Source: Pseudomonas graminis (lineage in GTDB: Bacteria > Pseudomonadota > Gammaproteobacteria > Pseudomonadales > Pseudomonadaceae). Taken from it: a stretch of 45,655 bases of DNA. Numbering within the stretch: position 1 is the stretch's first letter; each line of letters starts with the position of its first letter. The notes beneath the pieces are model-generated. The model was not told the origin of the DNA and did not search any database. It saw only the letters and a program-made list of their open reading frames with translations. This document shows positions 1-10,725 of the stretch, one piece after another. Position numbers and translations under genes: made by a program. Location of the stretch: NCBI RefSeq assembly GCF_002093745.1, contig NZ_MTSB01000027.1, positions 1 to 45,655 of the forward strand. Direction: 5' to 3'.

Positions 1-425
1 GGATGAGTAGAGGTAGATGGGTGCGTGGGAGCGGACTTGTCCGCGAAGAGGCCCGACCTGCCGCCCACATTCGTTGCTTGATAATCAGTCTTCGTGGACA
101 AGTCCACTCCCACGGCAGCAGATGAGTGGAGGTAGATGAGTGCGTGGGAGCGGACTTGTCCGCGAAGAGGCCCGACCTGCCGCCCACATTCGTTGTTTGA
201 TAATCAGTATTCGTGGACAAGTCCACTCCCACGGCAGCAGATGAGTGGAGGTAGATGGTGCGTGGGAGCGGACTTGTCCGCGAAGAGGCCCGGCCTGCCG
301 CCCACATTCGTTGCTTGATAATCAGCCTTCGTGGACAAGTCCACTCCCACGGCAGCAGATGAGTGGAGGTAGATGAGTGCGTGGGAGCGGACTTGTCCGC
401 GAAGAGGCCCGGCCTGCCGCCCACT
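1..425. repeat. Tandem array of REP doublets, period about 119 bp
   Basis: About 3.6 head-to-tail copies of a unit of roughly 119 bp; the REP start GTGGGAGCGG recurs near 25, 144, 262 and 381. Each full unit holds two REP palindromes in opposite orientation. One has the stem GCGGAC/GTCCGC around TT, the other GTGGAC/GTCCAC around AA. The last unit breaks off near 425. No REP-associated transposase gene lies in the window. Palindromic pairs of this sort are typical of pseudomonad intergenic DNA. Confidence 0.9.
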
Positions 426-590
426 AATGCCCGCACGATCATCGCGTCTCAATATTGAGTAAATAATCTATTTCTGAATTTGTGGCATAGGGCTACTATC
501 TGGGCGGCACTTTGGCCGGGCTTTTGCTCCTGTAAGGCCCGACACCGACGGGGCTTTCCTGTCGTCATGGATTTCAAAAGGACGTGTTTG

Positions 591-2087
591 ATGCCCACTG
601 CCCCTCGTTTTCTTGAGCATTACCGTAAGGCCGACCGGATCATGCTGGGCCTGATCTGGCTGTTGTTTGTGTACGCGCTGGGGCTGGCGTTCTGGTTCGA
701 CACGTTCACCCAGGCTGTCGTGGTCGGCGGCGGCACCGCGTTGGTGCTGACCGGGTTGTATCGCGCCATCGGCGGCACCCGATTGATGCGTTGCTGTGTC
801 GGCATCGGGCTGATGGTCATGGCCGGGCTGCATATCAATCAGGCCCACGGGATGATCGAAATACACTTCGGCATCTTCGTGTTCCTGGCTGTGCTGACGT
901 TCTACCGCGACTGGCTGCCGATTCTGGTCGCCGCCGTCACCATCGCCATTCACCACGTCGGTTTCCATGCCCTGCAACATGCGGGCTTCCCGGTCTACGT
1001 GATGCACCACGGCGGCGGCTGGAGCATGGTGATCGTGCATGCGGTGTACGTGGTCGTCGAGAGCGCGATTCTGGTCTACCTGGCCGTGCAGAATCAGGCC
1101 GAGGCGGTCGAGAACCAGGACATGCTGGATCGCATGCTGGCCACCACCAATCAGTTTTCCCCTGATAGTCAGGCCCATGAGCATTCGGGCAAGCATGTCT
1201 CGCTGGCGCAGCGTTTCGAGCAGTTTCTGGCGCAGATCACCGGCCTTGTCGACGGCGTGGTACGCGACACGCGCGGGCTCGGGGAGCTGGGTCATGACCT
1301 CGCCAAAGCCAGCGGCACGCTGGAAACCGGCGCGCAGCATCAGTTGAGCGAGATCGCCCGCATGACGGGCGCCATGCAGCGCATGGGCGATGCCATGAAC
1401 GATATTTCCGGTCATGTCGCGCAGGCCGTGCAGCGTGCCGGTGACGCCAGCGATCAGGTGGCCCACGGACGCGACAGTGTCGAACGGGCGCAGAGCGAAA
1501 TCACTCAGCTTGCCGCGCGCATCAACACCACCGATGAAACCGTGCAGGCGCTTGCCAATCAGTCAGAGCAGATCGGCAAAGTGCTGGACGTGATCGGCAG
1601 TATTGCCGAACAGACCAACCTGTTGGCGCTCAACGCTGCGATTGAGGCCGCTCGCGCAGGCGAGCAGGGCCGGGGCTTTGCGGTGGTGGCCGACGAGGTG
1701 CGCAACCTGGCGCAGCGCACGGCGTCGTCCACCAAAGAGATCCAGATCATCATCGAAGACCTGCAAACGGGCAGCCGTCAGGCCGCCACGGCCATGAGCG
1801 ACAGCCTGCAAGGCGTGGGTCGATGTGTGGAGAACAGTCAGCGAGCGTCGGAATCCCTGCGCTCGGTGGGTGAAGGCATCGGTCATATCACCCAGCTCAA
1901 CGGCCTGATCGCCACGACCACCGAGCAACAGGCCGCCGCCAGCCGCGAAATTGCCGATCAGTTGCGCTCGGTGCAGACCATTGCCGAACACACCGCTGCC
2001 AACATCGGTGTACTCGCGACCAGCAGCCAAAGCCTGTCGCCTTTGGCCATACGCCTGGAAGCGCTGGGCCAGAGCTTCCACGCGTAG
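591..2087 (+). CDS. Methyl-accepting chemotaxis protein with polytopic His-rich membrane sensor
   Basis: This is a 498-residue chemoreceptor. The C-terminal half is a cytoplasmic MCP signalling domain, with the hairpin tip [18 protein letters not shown] and the following [15 protein letters not shown], which contact CheA and CheW. The N-terminal part, roughly residues 15-180, has about five or six hydrophobic helices instead of the usual periplasmic domain. It carries many histidines in or next to the helices ([28 protein letters not shown]). No clear HAMP domain is visible. The open frame extends upstream to about 480, but ATG 591 has AAGGA nine bases before it and begins the plausible cytoplasmic N-terminus [13 protein letters not shown]. 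The ligand is unknown; the histidines could bind metal or haem, which is inference. It converges on yejF. Confidence 0.9.
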   Translation: MPTAPRFLEHYRKADRIMLGLIWLLFVYALGLAFWFDTFTQAVVVGGGTALVLTGLYRAIGGTRLMRCCVGIGLMVMAGLHINQAHGMIEIHFGIFVFLAVLTFYRDWLPILVAAVTIAIHHVGFHALQHAGFPVYVMHHGGGWSMVIVHAVYVVVESAILVYLAVQNQAEAVENQDMLDRMLATTNQFSPDSQAHEHSGKHVSLAQRFEQFLAQITGLVDGVVRDTRGLGELGHDLAKASGTLETGAQHQLSEIARMTGAMQRMGDAMNDISGHVAQAVQRAGDASDQVAHGRDSVERAQSEITQLAARINTTDETVQALANQSEQIGKVLDVIGSIAEQTNLLALNAAIEAARAGEQGRGFAVVADEVRNLAQRTASSTKEIQIIIEDLQTGSRQAATAMSDSLQGVGRCVENSQRASESLRSVGEGIGHITQLNGLIATTTEQQAAASREIADQLRSVQTIAEHTAANIGVLATSSQSLSPLAIRLEALGQSFHA

Positions 2088-2096
2088 TTTTCGAAC

Positions 2097-3680
2097 TCAG
2101 GCAAACACCAGCCCCGACGAGCGCAGCAGTTCCTGAGTGTAGGCCTGCTGCGGCGCGGCGAAGATCTCGCGGGACGGGCCTTGTTCAACCACCTTGCCGT
2201 CTTTGATCACGATCAGGTCATGGGCCAGCGCGTGAACCACCGCCAGGTCATGACTGATGAACAGGTACGTCAGGCCATGACGAATCTGCAGGTCACGCAA
2301 CAGCGCAACGATCTGCTTTTGCACCGTGCGGTCGAGCGCCGATGTCGGCTCGTCCAGCAGGATCAAGTCCGGTTCAAGCACCAGCGCCCGTGCGATGGAA
2401 ATACGCTGGCGCTGGCCACCGGAAAACTCATGTGGATAACGATGCCGGGTCGCCGGGTCGAGCCCTACTTCCTGCAACACGCGGATCACCGTTTGCTCAC
2501 GCTCTTTCGGGGTGCCGATTTTGTGTGTCACCAGCCCTTCGGCAATGATCTGTTCCACGGTCATGCGCGGGCTGAGGCTGCCGAACGGGTCCTGAAACAC
2601 CACCTGCAACTGGCGGCGCAACGGGCGCATCAGGTGCTGGCTGTGCAGGCTCAGTTCCTTGGTGCCGAAACGGATGCTGCCCTCTGAATCCACCAGCCGC
2701 AAAATCGCCTGGCCCAAGGTCGATTTGCCCGAGCCGGACTCGCCGACAATGCCCAGTGTCTTGCCCTTGAGCAGCTCGAAACTCACGCCGTCCACCGCCT
2801 TCACATACTGCGGCTCGCGCTGGAACCAGGCTTTGCCCAGTGGGAACCAGACCTTCAGGTCCTGCACCGACAACAGCGTGTTGCTGTGCGTGGAGGGCAC
2901 GGGTTCGCCGTCCGGTTCGGCGTTGATCAGCAGGCGGCTGTAAGGGTGTTGCGGGCTGTTGAACAGCGTCTGGCAATCAGCCTGCTCGACGATCTCGCCC
3001 TCACGCATCACGCAGACCCGCTGGGCGATGCGGCGCACCAGGTTGAGGTCGTGGCTGATCAGCAGCAGCGACATGTTCAAGCGCTGTTGCAGGGATTTGA
3101 GCAGCTCCAGAATCTTCACCTGCACCGTCACGTCCAGCGCGGTGGTCGGCTCGTCGGCGATCAACAGGTCAGGCTCGTTGGCCAGCGCCATCGCGATCAT
3201 GACGCGTTGGCGTTGCCCGCCTGACAACTGATGCGGGTAAGCCCTGAGTCGCGACAACGGGTCGCGAATGCCGACCAGCTCCAGCAGCTCCAGCGTTCTG
3301 CTCAGCGCGGCTTTGCCCTTCAGGCCTTTGTGGGTCAGGAGGATCTCGCCAATCTGCTTTTCGACCGTGTGCAGCGGGTTCAGCGAGCTCATCGGCTCCT
3401 GAAAAATCATCGCCACCCGGTTGCCGCGCAGGCTGCGCAATTGCTTGTCGCTGGCGGTGACCAGGTCCAGCCCGTCGTAACGGATCGAGCCTTGCGTGCT
3501 GACCGTTTTCGCGGGCAGCAAACGCAGGATCGAATGCGCGGTCACCGATTTACCGGAACCGGATTCACCGACCAGCGCCAGGCATTCCCCTCGGCGTATG
3601 TCGAGGCTGACGCCATGCACCACTTCGTGGCCGTTGAAGGCGACCCGCAGGTCGCGAATTTCAATCAGGTTGTCTTGCAT
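2097..3680 (-). CDS. yejF: Peptide ABC transporter, double ATP-binding subunit YejF
   Basis: This is a 527-residue protein with two complete ABC ATPase modules in tandem. Each has a Walker A GESGSGKS (first at about residues 38-45), an LSGGQ or FSGGQ signature, and a Walker B ending in DEPT. It powers the inner-membrane oligopeptide importer YejABEF. The frame is open for six more codons upstream, but ATG 3680 follows GGAGC and lies just after the yejE stop codon, so translational coupling is likely. It is the last gene of the yejABEF run. In enterobacteria YejABEF imports peptides including microcin C; the substrate here is not shown by the sequence. Confidence 0.93.
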   Translation of the reverse strand: MQDNLIEIRDLRVAFNGHEVVHGVSLDIRRGECLALVGESGSGKSVTAHSILRLLPAKTVSTQGSIRYDGLDLVTASDKQLRSLRGNRVAMIFQEPMSSLNPLHTVEKQIGEILLTHKGLKGKAALSRTLELLELVGIRDPLSRLRAYPHQLSGGQRQRVMIAMALANEPDLLIADEPTTALDVTVQVKILELLKSLQQRLNMSLLLISHDLNLVRRIAQRVCVMREGEIVEQADCQTLFNSPQHPYSRLLINAEPDGEPVPSTHSNTLLSVQDLKVWFPLGKAWFQREPQYVKAVDGVSFELLKGKTLGIVGESGSGKSTLGQAILRLVDSEGSIRFGTKELSLHSQHLMRPLRRQLQVVFQDPFGSLSPRMTVEQIIAEGLVTHKIGTPKEREQTVIRVLQEVGLDPATRHRYPHEFSGGQRQRISIARALVLEPDLILLDEPTSALDRTVQKQIVALLRDLQIRHGLTYLFISHDLAVVHALAHDLIVIKDGKVVEQGPSREIFAAPQQAYTQELLRSSGLVFA

Positions 3681-3681
3681 G

Positions 3682-4704
3682 TCAGCTCCGAGGATCAAAC
3701 GCGTCGCGGCAGGCTTCGCCGATGAACACCAGCAGCGAAAGGATCAAGGCCAGCACCACGAACGCGGTCAGGCCCAGCCAGGGCGCTTGCAGGTTGCGCT
3801 TGGCTTCCCCGATCAGTTCGCCCAGCGAAGCGCTGCCGGCAGGCATGCCGAAGCCGAGAAAGTCCAGCGCAGTAAGCGTGGCGATGGCGCCGGTGATGAT
3901 GAACGGCAGGTAGGTCAGGGTGCTGGTCATCGCGTTGGGCAGAATGTGCCGCCACATCAGCGCGGCATCGGTCAGGCCCAGTGCGCGTGCCGCTTTGACG
4001 TATTCCAGATTGCGCCCGCGCAGGAACTCGGCACGCACCACGTCCACCAGTGACAGCCAGGAGAACAGCGCCATGATGCCCAGCAACCACCAGAAATTCG
4101 GGGATACAAAACCGGACAGAATGATCAGCAGGTACAGCACTGGCAAACCCGACCAGATTTCCTGAACCCGCTGGCCGATCAGGTCGGTCATGCCGCCGTA
4201 ATAGCCCTGAATCGCCCCGGCACAGACACCAATCACCGTGCTGATGACGGTCAGCAGCAGGGCAAACAGAATGGAAATCCGCGCCCCGAACAGCACCCGT
4301 GCGAGCACATCGCGCGCCTGTTCGTCGGTGCCCAGCCAGTTGATGCCATCCGGCGGGCTGGGGGACGGCGCGTCCAGGTCGTAGTTGATGGTGTCGTAGC
4401 TGAACGGGATCGGCGCGAACAGCATCCAGCCATTTTTCGCGGCGATCAGCTTGCGCACGTAGTCGCTGGCATAGTCCGGTTCGAAGGGCAGTTCACCGCC
4501 GAAATCGGTTTCCATGTAGGTGTGCAGCACCGGGTAATACATCTGGCCGTCGTAGCGGATCAGCAGCGGTTTGTCGTTGGCGATCAGCTCGCCGCACAGG
4601 CACACCAGCATCAGGGCGATGAAGATCCACAGCGACCACCAGCCACGCCGGTTGGCCTTGAACAGGTCGAAACGTCGCCGGGTCTGGGGAGAGAACTCGA
4701 ACAT
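3682..4704 (-). CDS. yejE: Peptide ABC transporter permease YejE
   Basis: This inner-membrane permease of 340 residues belongs to the DppC/OppC-like family. An N-terminal membrane helix follows a basic cytoplasmic start (RRRFDLFKANRRGWW). The usual block of five further helices lies in the C-terminal two thirds, with an EAA-type loop (EYVKAARALGLTDAAL) that docks on the ATPase. The large segment between helix 1 and the core is expected in the periplasm. ATG 4704 overlaps the yejB stop in TGATG, which decides the start against an upstream in-frame codon. It pairs with YejB to form the channel. Confidence 0.92.
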   Translation of the reverse strand: MFEFSPQTRRRFDLFKANRRGWWSLWIFIALMLVCLCGELIANDKPLLIRYDGQMYYPVLHTYMETDFGGELPFEPDYASDYVRKLIAAKNGWMLFAPIPFSYDTINYDLDAPSPSPPDGINWLGTDEQARDVLARVLFGARISILFALLLTVISTVIGVCAGAIQGYYGGMTDLIGQRVQEIWSGLPVLYLLIILSGFVSPNFWWLLGIMALFSWLSLVDVVRAEFLRGRNLEYVKAARALGLTDAALMWRHILPNAMTSTLTYLPFIITGAIATLTALDFLGFGMPAGSASLGELIGEAKRNLQAPWLGLTAFVVLALILSLLVFIGEACRDAFDPRS

Positions 4705-5771
4705 CAGGCGCTCCTCGCGGAAAAGTCGATACGCGGGTCGACCAGCGTGTAGCACAGATCGCCGATCAGTTTGATCAGCAGGCCGAACAGCGTGAACAGG
4801 AACAGCGTGCCGAACACGATGGGGTAGTCCCGCGAGACCGCTGCCTCGTAACTCATGCGGCCCAGGCCGTCGAGGCCGAAGATGGTTTCGATCAGCAGCG
4901 AACCGGCGAAGAACACTTCAATCAGGGCCTGCGGAATGCCGGCGATGACCAGCAACATGGCGTTGCGAAACACATGGCCGTACAGCACGCGATGCTCGGT
5001 CAGGCCCTTGGCCCGCGCCGTGACCACGTACTGGCGGCTGATTTCGTTGAGGAAGCTGTTTTTGGTCAGGATGGTCAGCGTGGCAAACCCGCCGATCACC
5101 AGCGCGCTGACCGGCAGCACCAGGTGCCACAGATAGTCCTTCACCTTGCCCCAGGTGCTCAGGCTGTCGGCGTTTTCCGAGAACAGCCCCTGCGCCGGAA
5201 ACCAGCTCAGGTAGCTGCCGCCGGCAAACACCACAATCAACAGGATGGCGAACAGAAACGCGGGGGTGGCGTAGCCGATGATCACCAGCGTGCTGCTCCA
5301 GACATCGAACGCACTGCCGTGCCGTACCGCTTTGCGAATGCCCAGCGGAATGGAAATCAGGTAGGTGATCAACGTTGCCCAAAGCCCGAGTGACAGCGAC
5401 ACCGGGAGCTTCTGCGCAATCAGTTCGGTGACGGGCGCACCGCGGAAGAAGCTGGTGCCGAAGTCCAGTTGCGCGTAGTTCTTGAGCATCAGCCAGAGCC
5501 GCTCATGCATCGGTTTGTCGAAACCGTAATGCTCCTTGATCTGTTCGATCAGCGCCGGGTCCAGCCCGCGCGTGCTGCGGCTGGCGGTGCCGGTCGCGGC
5601 CACTTCACCCCCGCCGCCGCCCACCCCGTTGGGGCTGAAGCCCTGAATGCGGGCGATGGCCTGCTCGACCGGTCCGCCGGGGGCGGCCTGCACGATCAGG
5701 AAGTTCACAATCAGAATCGCCAGCAGCGTGGGAATGATCAGCAGCAGGCGTCGAATCACGTAAGCCAGCAT
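4704..5771 (-). CDS. yejB: Peptide ABC transporter permease YejB
   Basis: This 355-residue permease of the DppB/OppB-like family starts with a strongly hydrophobic helix ([19 protein letters not shown]). The family's inner-membrane core follows, with the EAA-type loop [20 protein letters not shown] near residues 240-260. A glycine-rich periplasmic stretch (GVGGGGGE) lies at about residues 50-57. The start lies one base downstream of the yejA stop codon, and the yejB stop overlaps the yejE start, as expected for one operon. Confidence 0.93.
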   Translation of the reverse strand: MLAYVIRRLLLIIPTLLAILIVNFLIVQAAPGGPVEQAIARIQGFSPNGVGGGGGEVAATGTASRSTRGLDPALIEQIKEHYGFDKPMHERLWLMLKNYAQLDFGTSFFRGAPVTELIAQKLPVSLSLGLWATLITYLISIPLGIRKAVRHGSAFDVWSSTLVIIGYATPAFLFAILLIVVFAGGSYLSWFPAQGLFSENADSLSTWGKVKDYLWHLVLPVSALVIGGFATLTILTKNSFLNEISRQYVVTARAKGLTEHRVLYGHVFRNAMLLVIAGIPQALIEVFFAGSLLIETIFGLDGLGRMSYEAAVSRDYPIVFGTLFLFTLFGLLIKLIGDLCYTLVDPRIDFSARSA

Positions 5772-5772
5772 C

Positions 5773-7656
5773 TCAATGCTCCTTCACAGCGGTGGTCTTG
5801 CCGGCAAGCGCAGCGGCCTGAGCGTTGGTCAGTGGCGTCGGGCTGATTTGCCACCAGCTTTCCAGGCCCACGTCGTAGATCGGTGCGACATCAGGCATGC
5901 CGAAGCGATTGGCGAACACCAGCGGTATGCCTTTGGAGTAGTAGTTGGGAATCATGTAGTAGCCCCATTGCAGGACCCGATCCAGCGCCTTGGCGTAGAG
6001 CACCATGTCGTTGCGCGTGTTGGCACTCACCAGCCCGTCGATCAACGTGTCCACCGCCGGGTTGCGCAGCACTATTGCGTTGGAACTGCCGACTTCGGTG
6101 GCGCTTTGCGAGCCGTACAGGTTGTACAGTTCGCGGCCCGGTGAAATCAGCGGGTTACCGTTTTTTGGCAGGTTGACCACGATCATGTCGTAGTCACGGG
6201 CGTTGAGCCGGTTGATGTACTGCGCCGAATCGATGCGCAGGAACTCCAGGGTGATACCGATCTGCGCGAGGGTGCGTTTGAACGGCAGAATCAGGCGGTC
6301 GAAACCGCCCTGGCCATCGATGAAACTGAACACCATCGGCTCGCCCGCTGCATTGACCAGCTTGTTGTCTTTCGGATGCCAGCCGGCATCGGCGAGCAGC
6401 TTGAGGGCCTGCAATTGTTTGTCACGGATGTAACCGCTGCCGTCAGTCTTAGGTGGCTGATACACGGTGGTGAACACCTCGTCAGGCACCTGGCCGCGTA
6501 ACGGCTCGAGAATCTTCAGTTCGGCGGGCGTCGGCAGCTCGATGGCGGCCATGTCGCTCTTCGGAAAGTAGCTTTGCTCGCGCACATAGAAATTGCGCAT
6601 GACCCGCCGGTTGATCCAGTCGAAATCCCACAGCAGCGACAACGCTTCACGCACGCGTCGGTCCTTGAAGACCGGCTTGTCGAGGTTGAACACAAACCCT
6701 TGCGCGGCGACCGGGCGCTGCTGGGCGAGGATGCGTTTTTGCAGACGCCCGTCGTCAATAGCCGGGCCGCTGTAGCCGACCACGAAGCCGGACGAGGAAT
6801 ACTCGCGGTTGTAATCAAAGGTTCCGGCCTGGAGCAACTGGCGGGCAATTTCCGTGTCGCCGTAGTAGTTCACTGTCAGGGTGTCGAAGTTGTATAGCCC
6901 ACGGCTGACCGGTAGGTCCTTGCCCCACCAGTCCTTGACCCGTTCGAAGGTTACGCTGCGCCCGGCATCGACCTTGGCGACCCGATAAGGCCCGTTGCCC
7001 AGCGGCGGCTCGAAACCACCGCCGTTGGCGAAGTCGCGATTCTTCCACCAGTGTTCCGGCAGGATGTGCAGGCTGGCAATGTCCAGCGCCAGCATGCGGT
7101 TGAGGGTGTTCTTGAAGTCGAAACGAATCTGTCGCGGCCCTTCGACGGTCACCGCTTTGACGTCAGCGAACATGGGCCGATAGCTGAAGCTGGCTTTGGT
7201 GGTCATCAGCTCGAAGGTGTAGCGCACGTCTTCTGCGGTGACGGGTGTGCCGTCCTCGAAACGTGCCTTGGGGTTGAGGAAAAAACGAACCCACAGACCG
7301 TCCGGGTCCATCTCCATTTTTTCTGCGATCAACCCGTAAACGGTGTACGGCTCATCCAGCGAGCGGTAGGCCAGCGGCGAGTACACCCAGGTGTCGACCT
7401 CCCTCACGTTGATGCCCTGATCGACATAAGGGTTGAGGTAGTTGAACTGACCGATTTCTTCCGCCGAACGGGTCAGCGAACCGCCTTTGGGGGCGTTCGG
7501 GTTGACGTAGTCGAAGTGCTGGAAGCCAGCCGGGTATTTCGGTGCCTCGCCATAGACAGTCAAGGCGTGGGTCGGCGCGGCCTGCGTGACCTGCCAGCAA
7601 CTGCACAGCGCAACACCCAGAATCAGGCGCCGCAACAAACGGGTAAGACGCAACAT
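5773..7656 (-). CDS. yejA: Periplasmic peptide-binding protein YejA
   Basis: This is a 627-residue extracellular solute-binding protein, family 5. It has an N-terminal signal peptide: basic start [11 protein letters not shown], hydrophobic core, predicted cleavage after TQA. The mature part starts with [16 protein letters not shown], and the family motif [13 protein letters not shown] lies near residue 90. The length matches YejA-type proteins, which are longer than DppA or OppA. GAGGA lies about ten bases before ATG 7656. It delivers peptides to YejBE. It opens the yej operon and is separated from the receptor gene upstream by a strong terminator, so it probably has its own promoter in that short gap. 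Confidence 0.92.
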   Translation of the reverse strand: MLRLTRLLRRLILGVALCSCWQVTQAAPTHALTVYGEAPKYPAGFQHFDYVNPNAPKGGSLTRSAEEIGQFNYLNPYVDQGINVREVDTWVYSPLAYRSLDEPYTVYGLIAEKMEMDPDGLWVRFFLNPKARFEDGTPVTAEDVRYTFELMTTKASFSYRPMFADVKAVTVEGPRQIRFDFKNTLNRMLALDIASLHILPEHWWKNRDFANGGGFEPPLGNGPYRVAKVDAGRSVTFERVKDWWGKDLPVSRGLYNFDTLTVNYYGDTEIARQLLQAGTFDYNREYSSSGFVVGYSGPAIDDGRLQKRILAQQRPVAAQGFVFNLDKPVFKDRRVREALSLLWDFDWINRRVMRNFYVREQSYFPKSDMAAIELPTPAELKILEPLRGQVPDEVFTTVYQPPKTDGSGYIRDKQLQALKLLADAGWHPKDNKLVNAAGEPMVFSFIDGQGGFDRLILPFKRTLAQIGITLEFLRIDSAQYINRLNARDYDMIVVNLPKNGNPLISPGRELYNLYGSQSATEVGSSNAIVLRNPAVDTLIDGLVSANTRNDMVLYAKALDRVLQWGYYMIPNYYSKGIPLVFANRFGMPDVAPIYDVGLESWWQISPTPLTNAQAAALAGKTTAVKEH

Positions 7657-7698
7657 GATGGGGCTTTCCTCGTACGCACTGAATGACGCTGAGCCGCG

Positions 7699-7747
7699 AA
7701 AAAGCCCCCGGCCGGGGAAGGTGGATGAAACCTGGGCCGGAGGGGGC
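7699..7747 (-). terminator. Rho-independent terminator after the TonB-dependent receptor gene
   Basis: Read on the minus strand, the arm at 7747-7735 pairs with 7713-7704 (GCCCCCGGCC against GGCCGG-A-GGGGGC, one bulge), and five T residues follow at 7703-7699. It lies between the receptor stop (7801) and the yejA start (7656). The stem is G+C-rich and should end most receptor transcripts before yejABEF. Confidence 0.7.
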
Positions 7748-7800
7748 GAGCTCGCAATCTGGCGTGGCCCACGGAGCGTGTATGGGCCACTCCGTCACAC

Positions 7801-10521
7801 TCAGAAGTGGTAAGTCGCGCGTGCGAACAGGGTGCGGCCCAGCGGGTCGGCATAACGAGGGTCATAGCCGGACTGGAAGTTGTAGGCCTGGTTGGAGAAC
7901 GGCGGGGTACGGTCGAACATGTTGCGCACACCGGCATCGATATCCAGCACCTTGTCGAAGGTGTGGCCGACCGACATGTCCCACAGCGCATACGACGCGA
8001 CGCGGGCATTGGTGGTGCGGTCGTAGTCGTTGTAACCGCTGGTGAACCGGTTGGTGAGGGAGGCGCGGGTGTCACCCAGTGCCCAGGTGCCGGTCAGGAC
8101 GTGTTTCCAGCGCGCGATCACGCCGTCGCCCTGGAAGTCGCCGACCTTGTCGGTGTACGGGCCGTCGATGATGTTCTGGAAGTCATAACGGGTCACGTAA
8201 GTGCCGGTCATGCCCAGGCCGAACTGTCCGTATGGCGTGTTCGGAAAGCGATAGTCGAGGGTGACGTCGACACCGCTGGTCTTGACGATGCCCAGGTTGG
8301 CGTTGCCGGTCACGATGTTGGCAATCGAACCGTCGGCGGCGCGCACGTAGCGGTCAGCGTAAGTGTTCGGGTCATCGAACACGGTCGACTCAGGGAACGC
8401 CTGGATCTGGTTGGAAATGTGAATCCACCAGAAATCCAGCCCCATCGACAGGTTGTTGACCGGCTGATAGACGAAGCCCAGCGTCATGTTGCGGGCTTTT
8501 TCCGGGGCCAGTTCGGTGTTGCCTCCACCATTGTTGAGGAACTGCTGCTGGCAATCACGACCGGCGTTACCACCCGGCTGGACGACGCCACCGGCACACA
8601 GAATCGGGTCGTTGTAATAGCCCTGAGTGAAGGTCGTACTGCGCGGGGCATACAGTTCATAGAGCGACGGCGCGCGGAAGCCTTCGCTGTAGGCACCACG
8701 GACCACCAGTTGTTTGAACGGCTGGTAGCGGAACGAGTATTTCGGGTTGGTGGTGCTGCCGAAGTCGCTGTATTTGTCGTGACGAACGGCGGCGGTCAGT
8801 TCAAGGCTGTCCAGTACAGGAACGTTCAGTTCAGCGTATTCCGCCTTGACACTCCTGTCGCCTTCGACGCTGCCTGCTGCATCTGCGCCCAAGCTGCTGA
8901 TGTCGTTGACGTAGGCTTCGTACGCCTGATGCATTTTCTCTTTGCGGTATTCGCCGCCCAGCGCAATGCCGGCAGGGCCTGCGCCGAACCAGTCACCGAT
9001 TTCCCGGCTGATACGTGCATCGAGCCCGGCTACCCGTCCTACAGCGCTGGAGTACTGGCCGTGGTATTCGTTGGCGTCGATCAGCGCCTGACCGGCAGCG
9101 GTTTGCGGGCCGAACGGGTTAAGGGTGCCATTGGCCAGGCCATTGAGCATTGCAGCGTCACTGACATACCCGTTGGTGAGCGATGACAGGACTTTGTTCT
9201 GGTTGTAGGAGGCACCGACGTTGTAGTCCCAGCCACCCACCAGTCCGTCGAAATTCAGCAGAAAACGCTGGCTGGTGTTCTGGTCACTGGACCCGCGTGG
9301 CCCGGCCGCTGTTTCTCGCCAGGCCGTGTTGATGGGTTGGGTCGAGTCGAGGGTGAAATCGGTCGGTGCCGGAGTAATACCGTTGCCGGGATAAAAAGGC
9401 GACGAGGGGTCGAGAGACAGGCCGGTGAGGGGCGCTGGACCGATATCGGTGTGGTTGTTGTTACGGGCCCAGAAGTATTCGAGGCTGACGTTATGATCGT
9501 CCGCCAGCTTGCCGGTGGCCTTGCCGAAAAACGAGGTCTTTTCGGTTTGCGGGATTAGGTCGATGTATTCGCGAGTGCTGAATCGGCAGATGCCGTTGCT
9601 GGCGATCAGGTTAGGGCCGCCGCAGTTTCTGCCCAGCGGGTTTGCTGAATTGTCGCCCTGAAAATAATTGCCTGGATAGGCCGTACCAGAGGTCTGGTTG
9701 AGGCCACGTCCCGGTACGTAATCCTTGGCAAACGAACGGTCATTGGCGTCCAGATTCTGCTGCTTGTTGTAGTTGAAGACGCCCATGACGTTGAAGCGGT
9801 CTTCTTCCAGATCACCGAAGCCCCAGCTGGCGCTCATGTCCTTGGTCGCACCGCCGCCGCTGGCAGTCGGCGTCTCGCCGCCCAGGGTCAGGCTGCCATC
9901 GGTCAGGGATTTCTTGGTGATGAAGTTGATCACACCACCGATGGCGTCGGTGCCATACAGCGCCGAGGCACCGTCACGCAGCACTTCCACGCGGTCGATG
10001 GCAGCGAACGGGATCATGTTCAGGTCGATGGCGCTGCCGTTGGGCGTACCGACACCGGACAACGCATTGTTGGCCAGGCGTCGGCCATTGAGCAGGACCA
10101 GCGTCTTGTTCGCGCCGATGCCGCGCATGTCGGCGAAGGAAGCGCCGCCGGTTCCGGCTCCGACCGAGCCTGCGCTGTTGTTGATCGACTGGCTGCCGGT
10201 GATGCGCTGGACCATTTCCTGGGTGGTGGTCACGCCCTGTTTCTTCAGGTCGTCGGCGCGCAGGATGGTGATGGGCACTGCGGTTTCGGCGTCGACCCGG
10301 CGGATCGCCGAACCGGTCACTTCAACGCGTTGCAATTGAGTCGTGGCAGGCACAACCGCTGCACTGGAGGACACGGCTGAACCGCTTGTGTCCGCCTCGA
10401 CGGCGTCTGCCGCCTGGGCACCGCTCATGCCCATCGCCAATGCACAGAGCAAGGCACGTGGATGACGCCGGACCGCGAGGGCCAGTGGTTTGAGGGTGCA
10501 ACCGGGAAGATTCATCAGCAT
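7801..10521 (-). CDS. TonB-dependent outer-membrane receptor
   Basis: This 906-residue outer-membrane transporter has a signal peptide (RRHPRALLCALAMGMSGAQA) and a short TonB-box-like stretch (QRVEVTG). The plug domain at roughly residues 70-210 carries GIGANKTLVLLNGRRL and IDRVEVLRDGASALYGTDAIGGVINF. A large beta-barrel ends in an aromatic strand with terminal Phe (ARATYHF). The plug style (GSAIRRVDAETAVPI) is that of the large receptors often linked to peptide or complex organic substrates rather than a recognisable siderophore receptor; the ligand is unknown. ATG 10521 has GGAA six bases before it; the frame stays open upstream without a better start. Neighbours are exbD upstream and yejABEF downstream, so uptake across both membranes is a reasonable inference. 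Confidence 0.9.
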   Translation of the reverse strand: MLMNLPGCTLKPLALAVRRHPRALLCALAMGMSGAQAADAVEADTSGSAVSSSAAVVPATTQLQRVEVTGSAIRRVDAETAVPITILRADDLKKQGVTTTQEMVQRITGSQSINNSAGSVGAGTGGASFADMRGIGANKTLVLLNGRRLANNALSGVGTPNGSAIDLNMIPFAAIDRVEVLRDGASALYGTDAIGGVINFITKKSLTDGSLTLGGETPTASGGGATKDMSASWGFGDLEEDRFNVMGVFNYNKQQNLDANDRSFAKDYVPGRGLNQTSGTAYPGNYFQGDNSANPLGRNCGGPNLIASNGICRFSTREYIDLIPQTEKTSFFGKATGKLADDHNVSLEYFWARNNNHTDIGPAPLTGLSLDPSSPFYPGNGITPAPTDFTLDSTQPINTAWRETAAGPRGSSDQNTSQRFLLNFDGLVGGWDYNVGASYNQNKVLSSLTNGYVSDAAMLNGLANGTLNPFGPQTAAGQALIDANEYHGQYSSAVGRVAGLDARISREIGDWFGAGPAGIALGGEYRKEKMHQAYEAYVNDISSLGADAAGSVEGDRSVKAEYAELNVPVLDSLELTAAVRHDKYSDFGSTTNPKYSFRYQPFKQLVVRGAYSEGFRAPSLYELYAPRSTTFTQGYYNDPILCAGGVVQPGGNAGRDCQQQFLNNGGGNTELAPEKARNMTLGFVYQPVNNLSMGLDFWWIHISNQIQAFPESTVFDDPNTYADRYVRAADGSIANIVTGNANLGIVKTSGVDVTLDYRFPNTPYGQFGLGMTGTYVTRYDFQNIIDGPYTDKVGDFQGDGVIARWKHVLTGTWALGDTRASLTNRFTSGYNDYDRTTNARVASYALWDMSVGHTFDKVLDIDAGVRNMFDRTPPFSNQAYNFQSGYDPRYADPLGRTLFARATYHF

Positions 10522-10689
10522 GGTTAGTTCCGACTTGATCCAGACATTTATTGAAATGGCCTTGTGAGCCCTCTGTTCCCGACGCGGTTGTGCCGAGCGG
10601 GTATTCCACTTCTCTTTTTCCAGCAAGCCGCTCCCCTCCAGGGGCTTTTCGGCCCACGGACGACCGCATTCACGGGAGTCGGGTCAGAC

Positions 10690-10708
10690 GGCTTCGCGGG
10701 GCGAAGCC
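10690..10708 (-). terminator. Hairpin after exbD, possible attenuator
   Basis: A perfect 8-bp stem GGCTTCGC/GCGAAGCC with a GGG loop lies 18 bases after the exbD stop codon on the minus strand. No U-run follows, so it is more likely an mRNA-stabilising or partly terminating hairpin between exbD and the receptor gene than a full terminator. Confidence 0.45.
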
Positions 10709-10725
10709 ATCAAATCAATCGCGCG

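Noticed and set aside
1..425. Tandem repeats at the left end as a CRISPR array
   Set aside because: Units are about 119 bp with no unique spacers and consist of REP palindromes; there are no cas genes.
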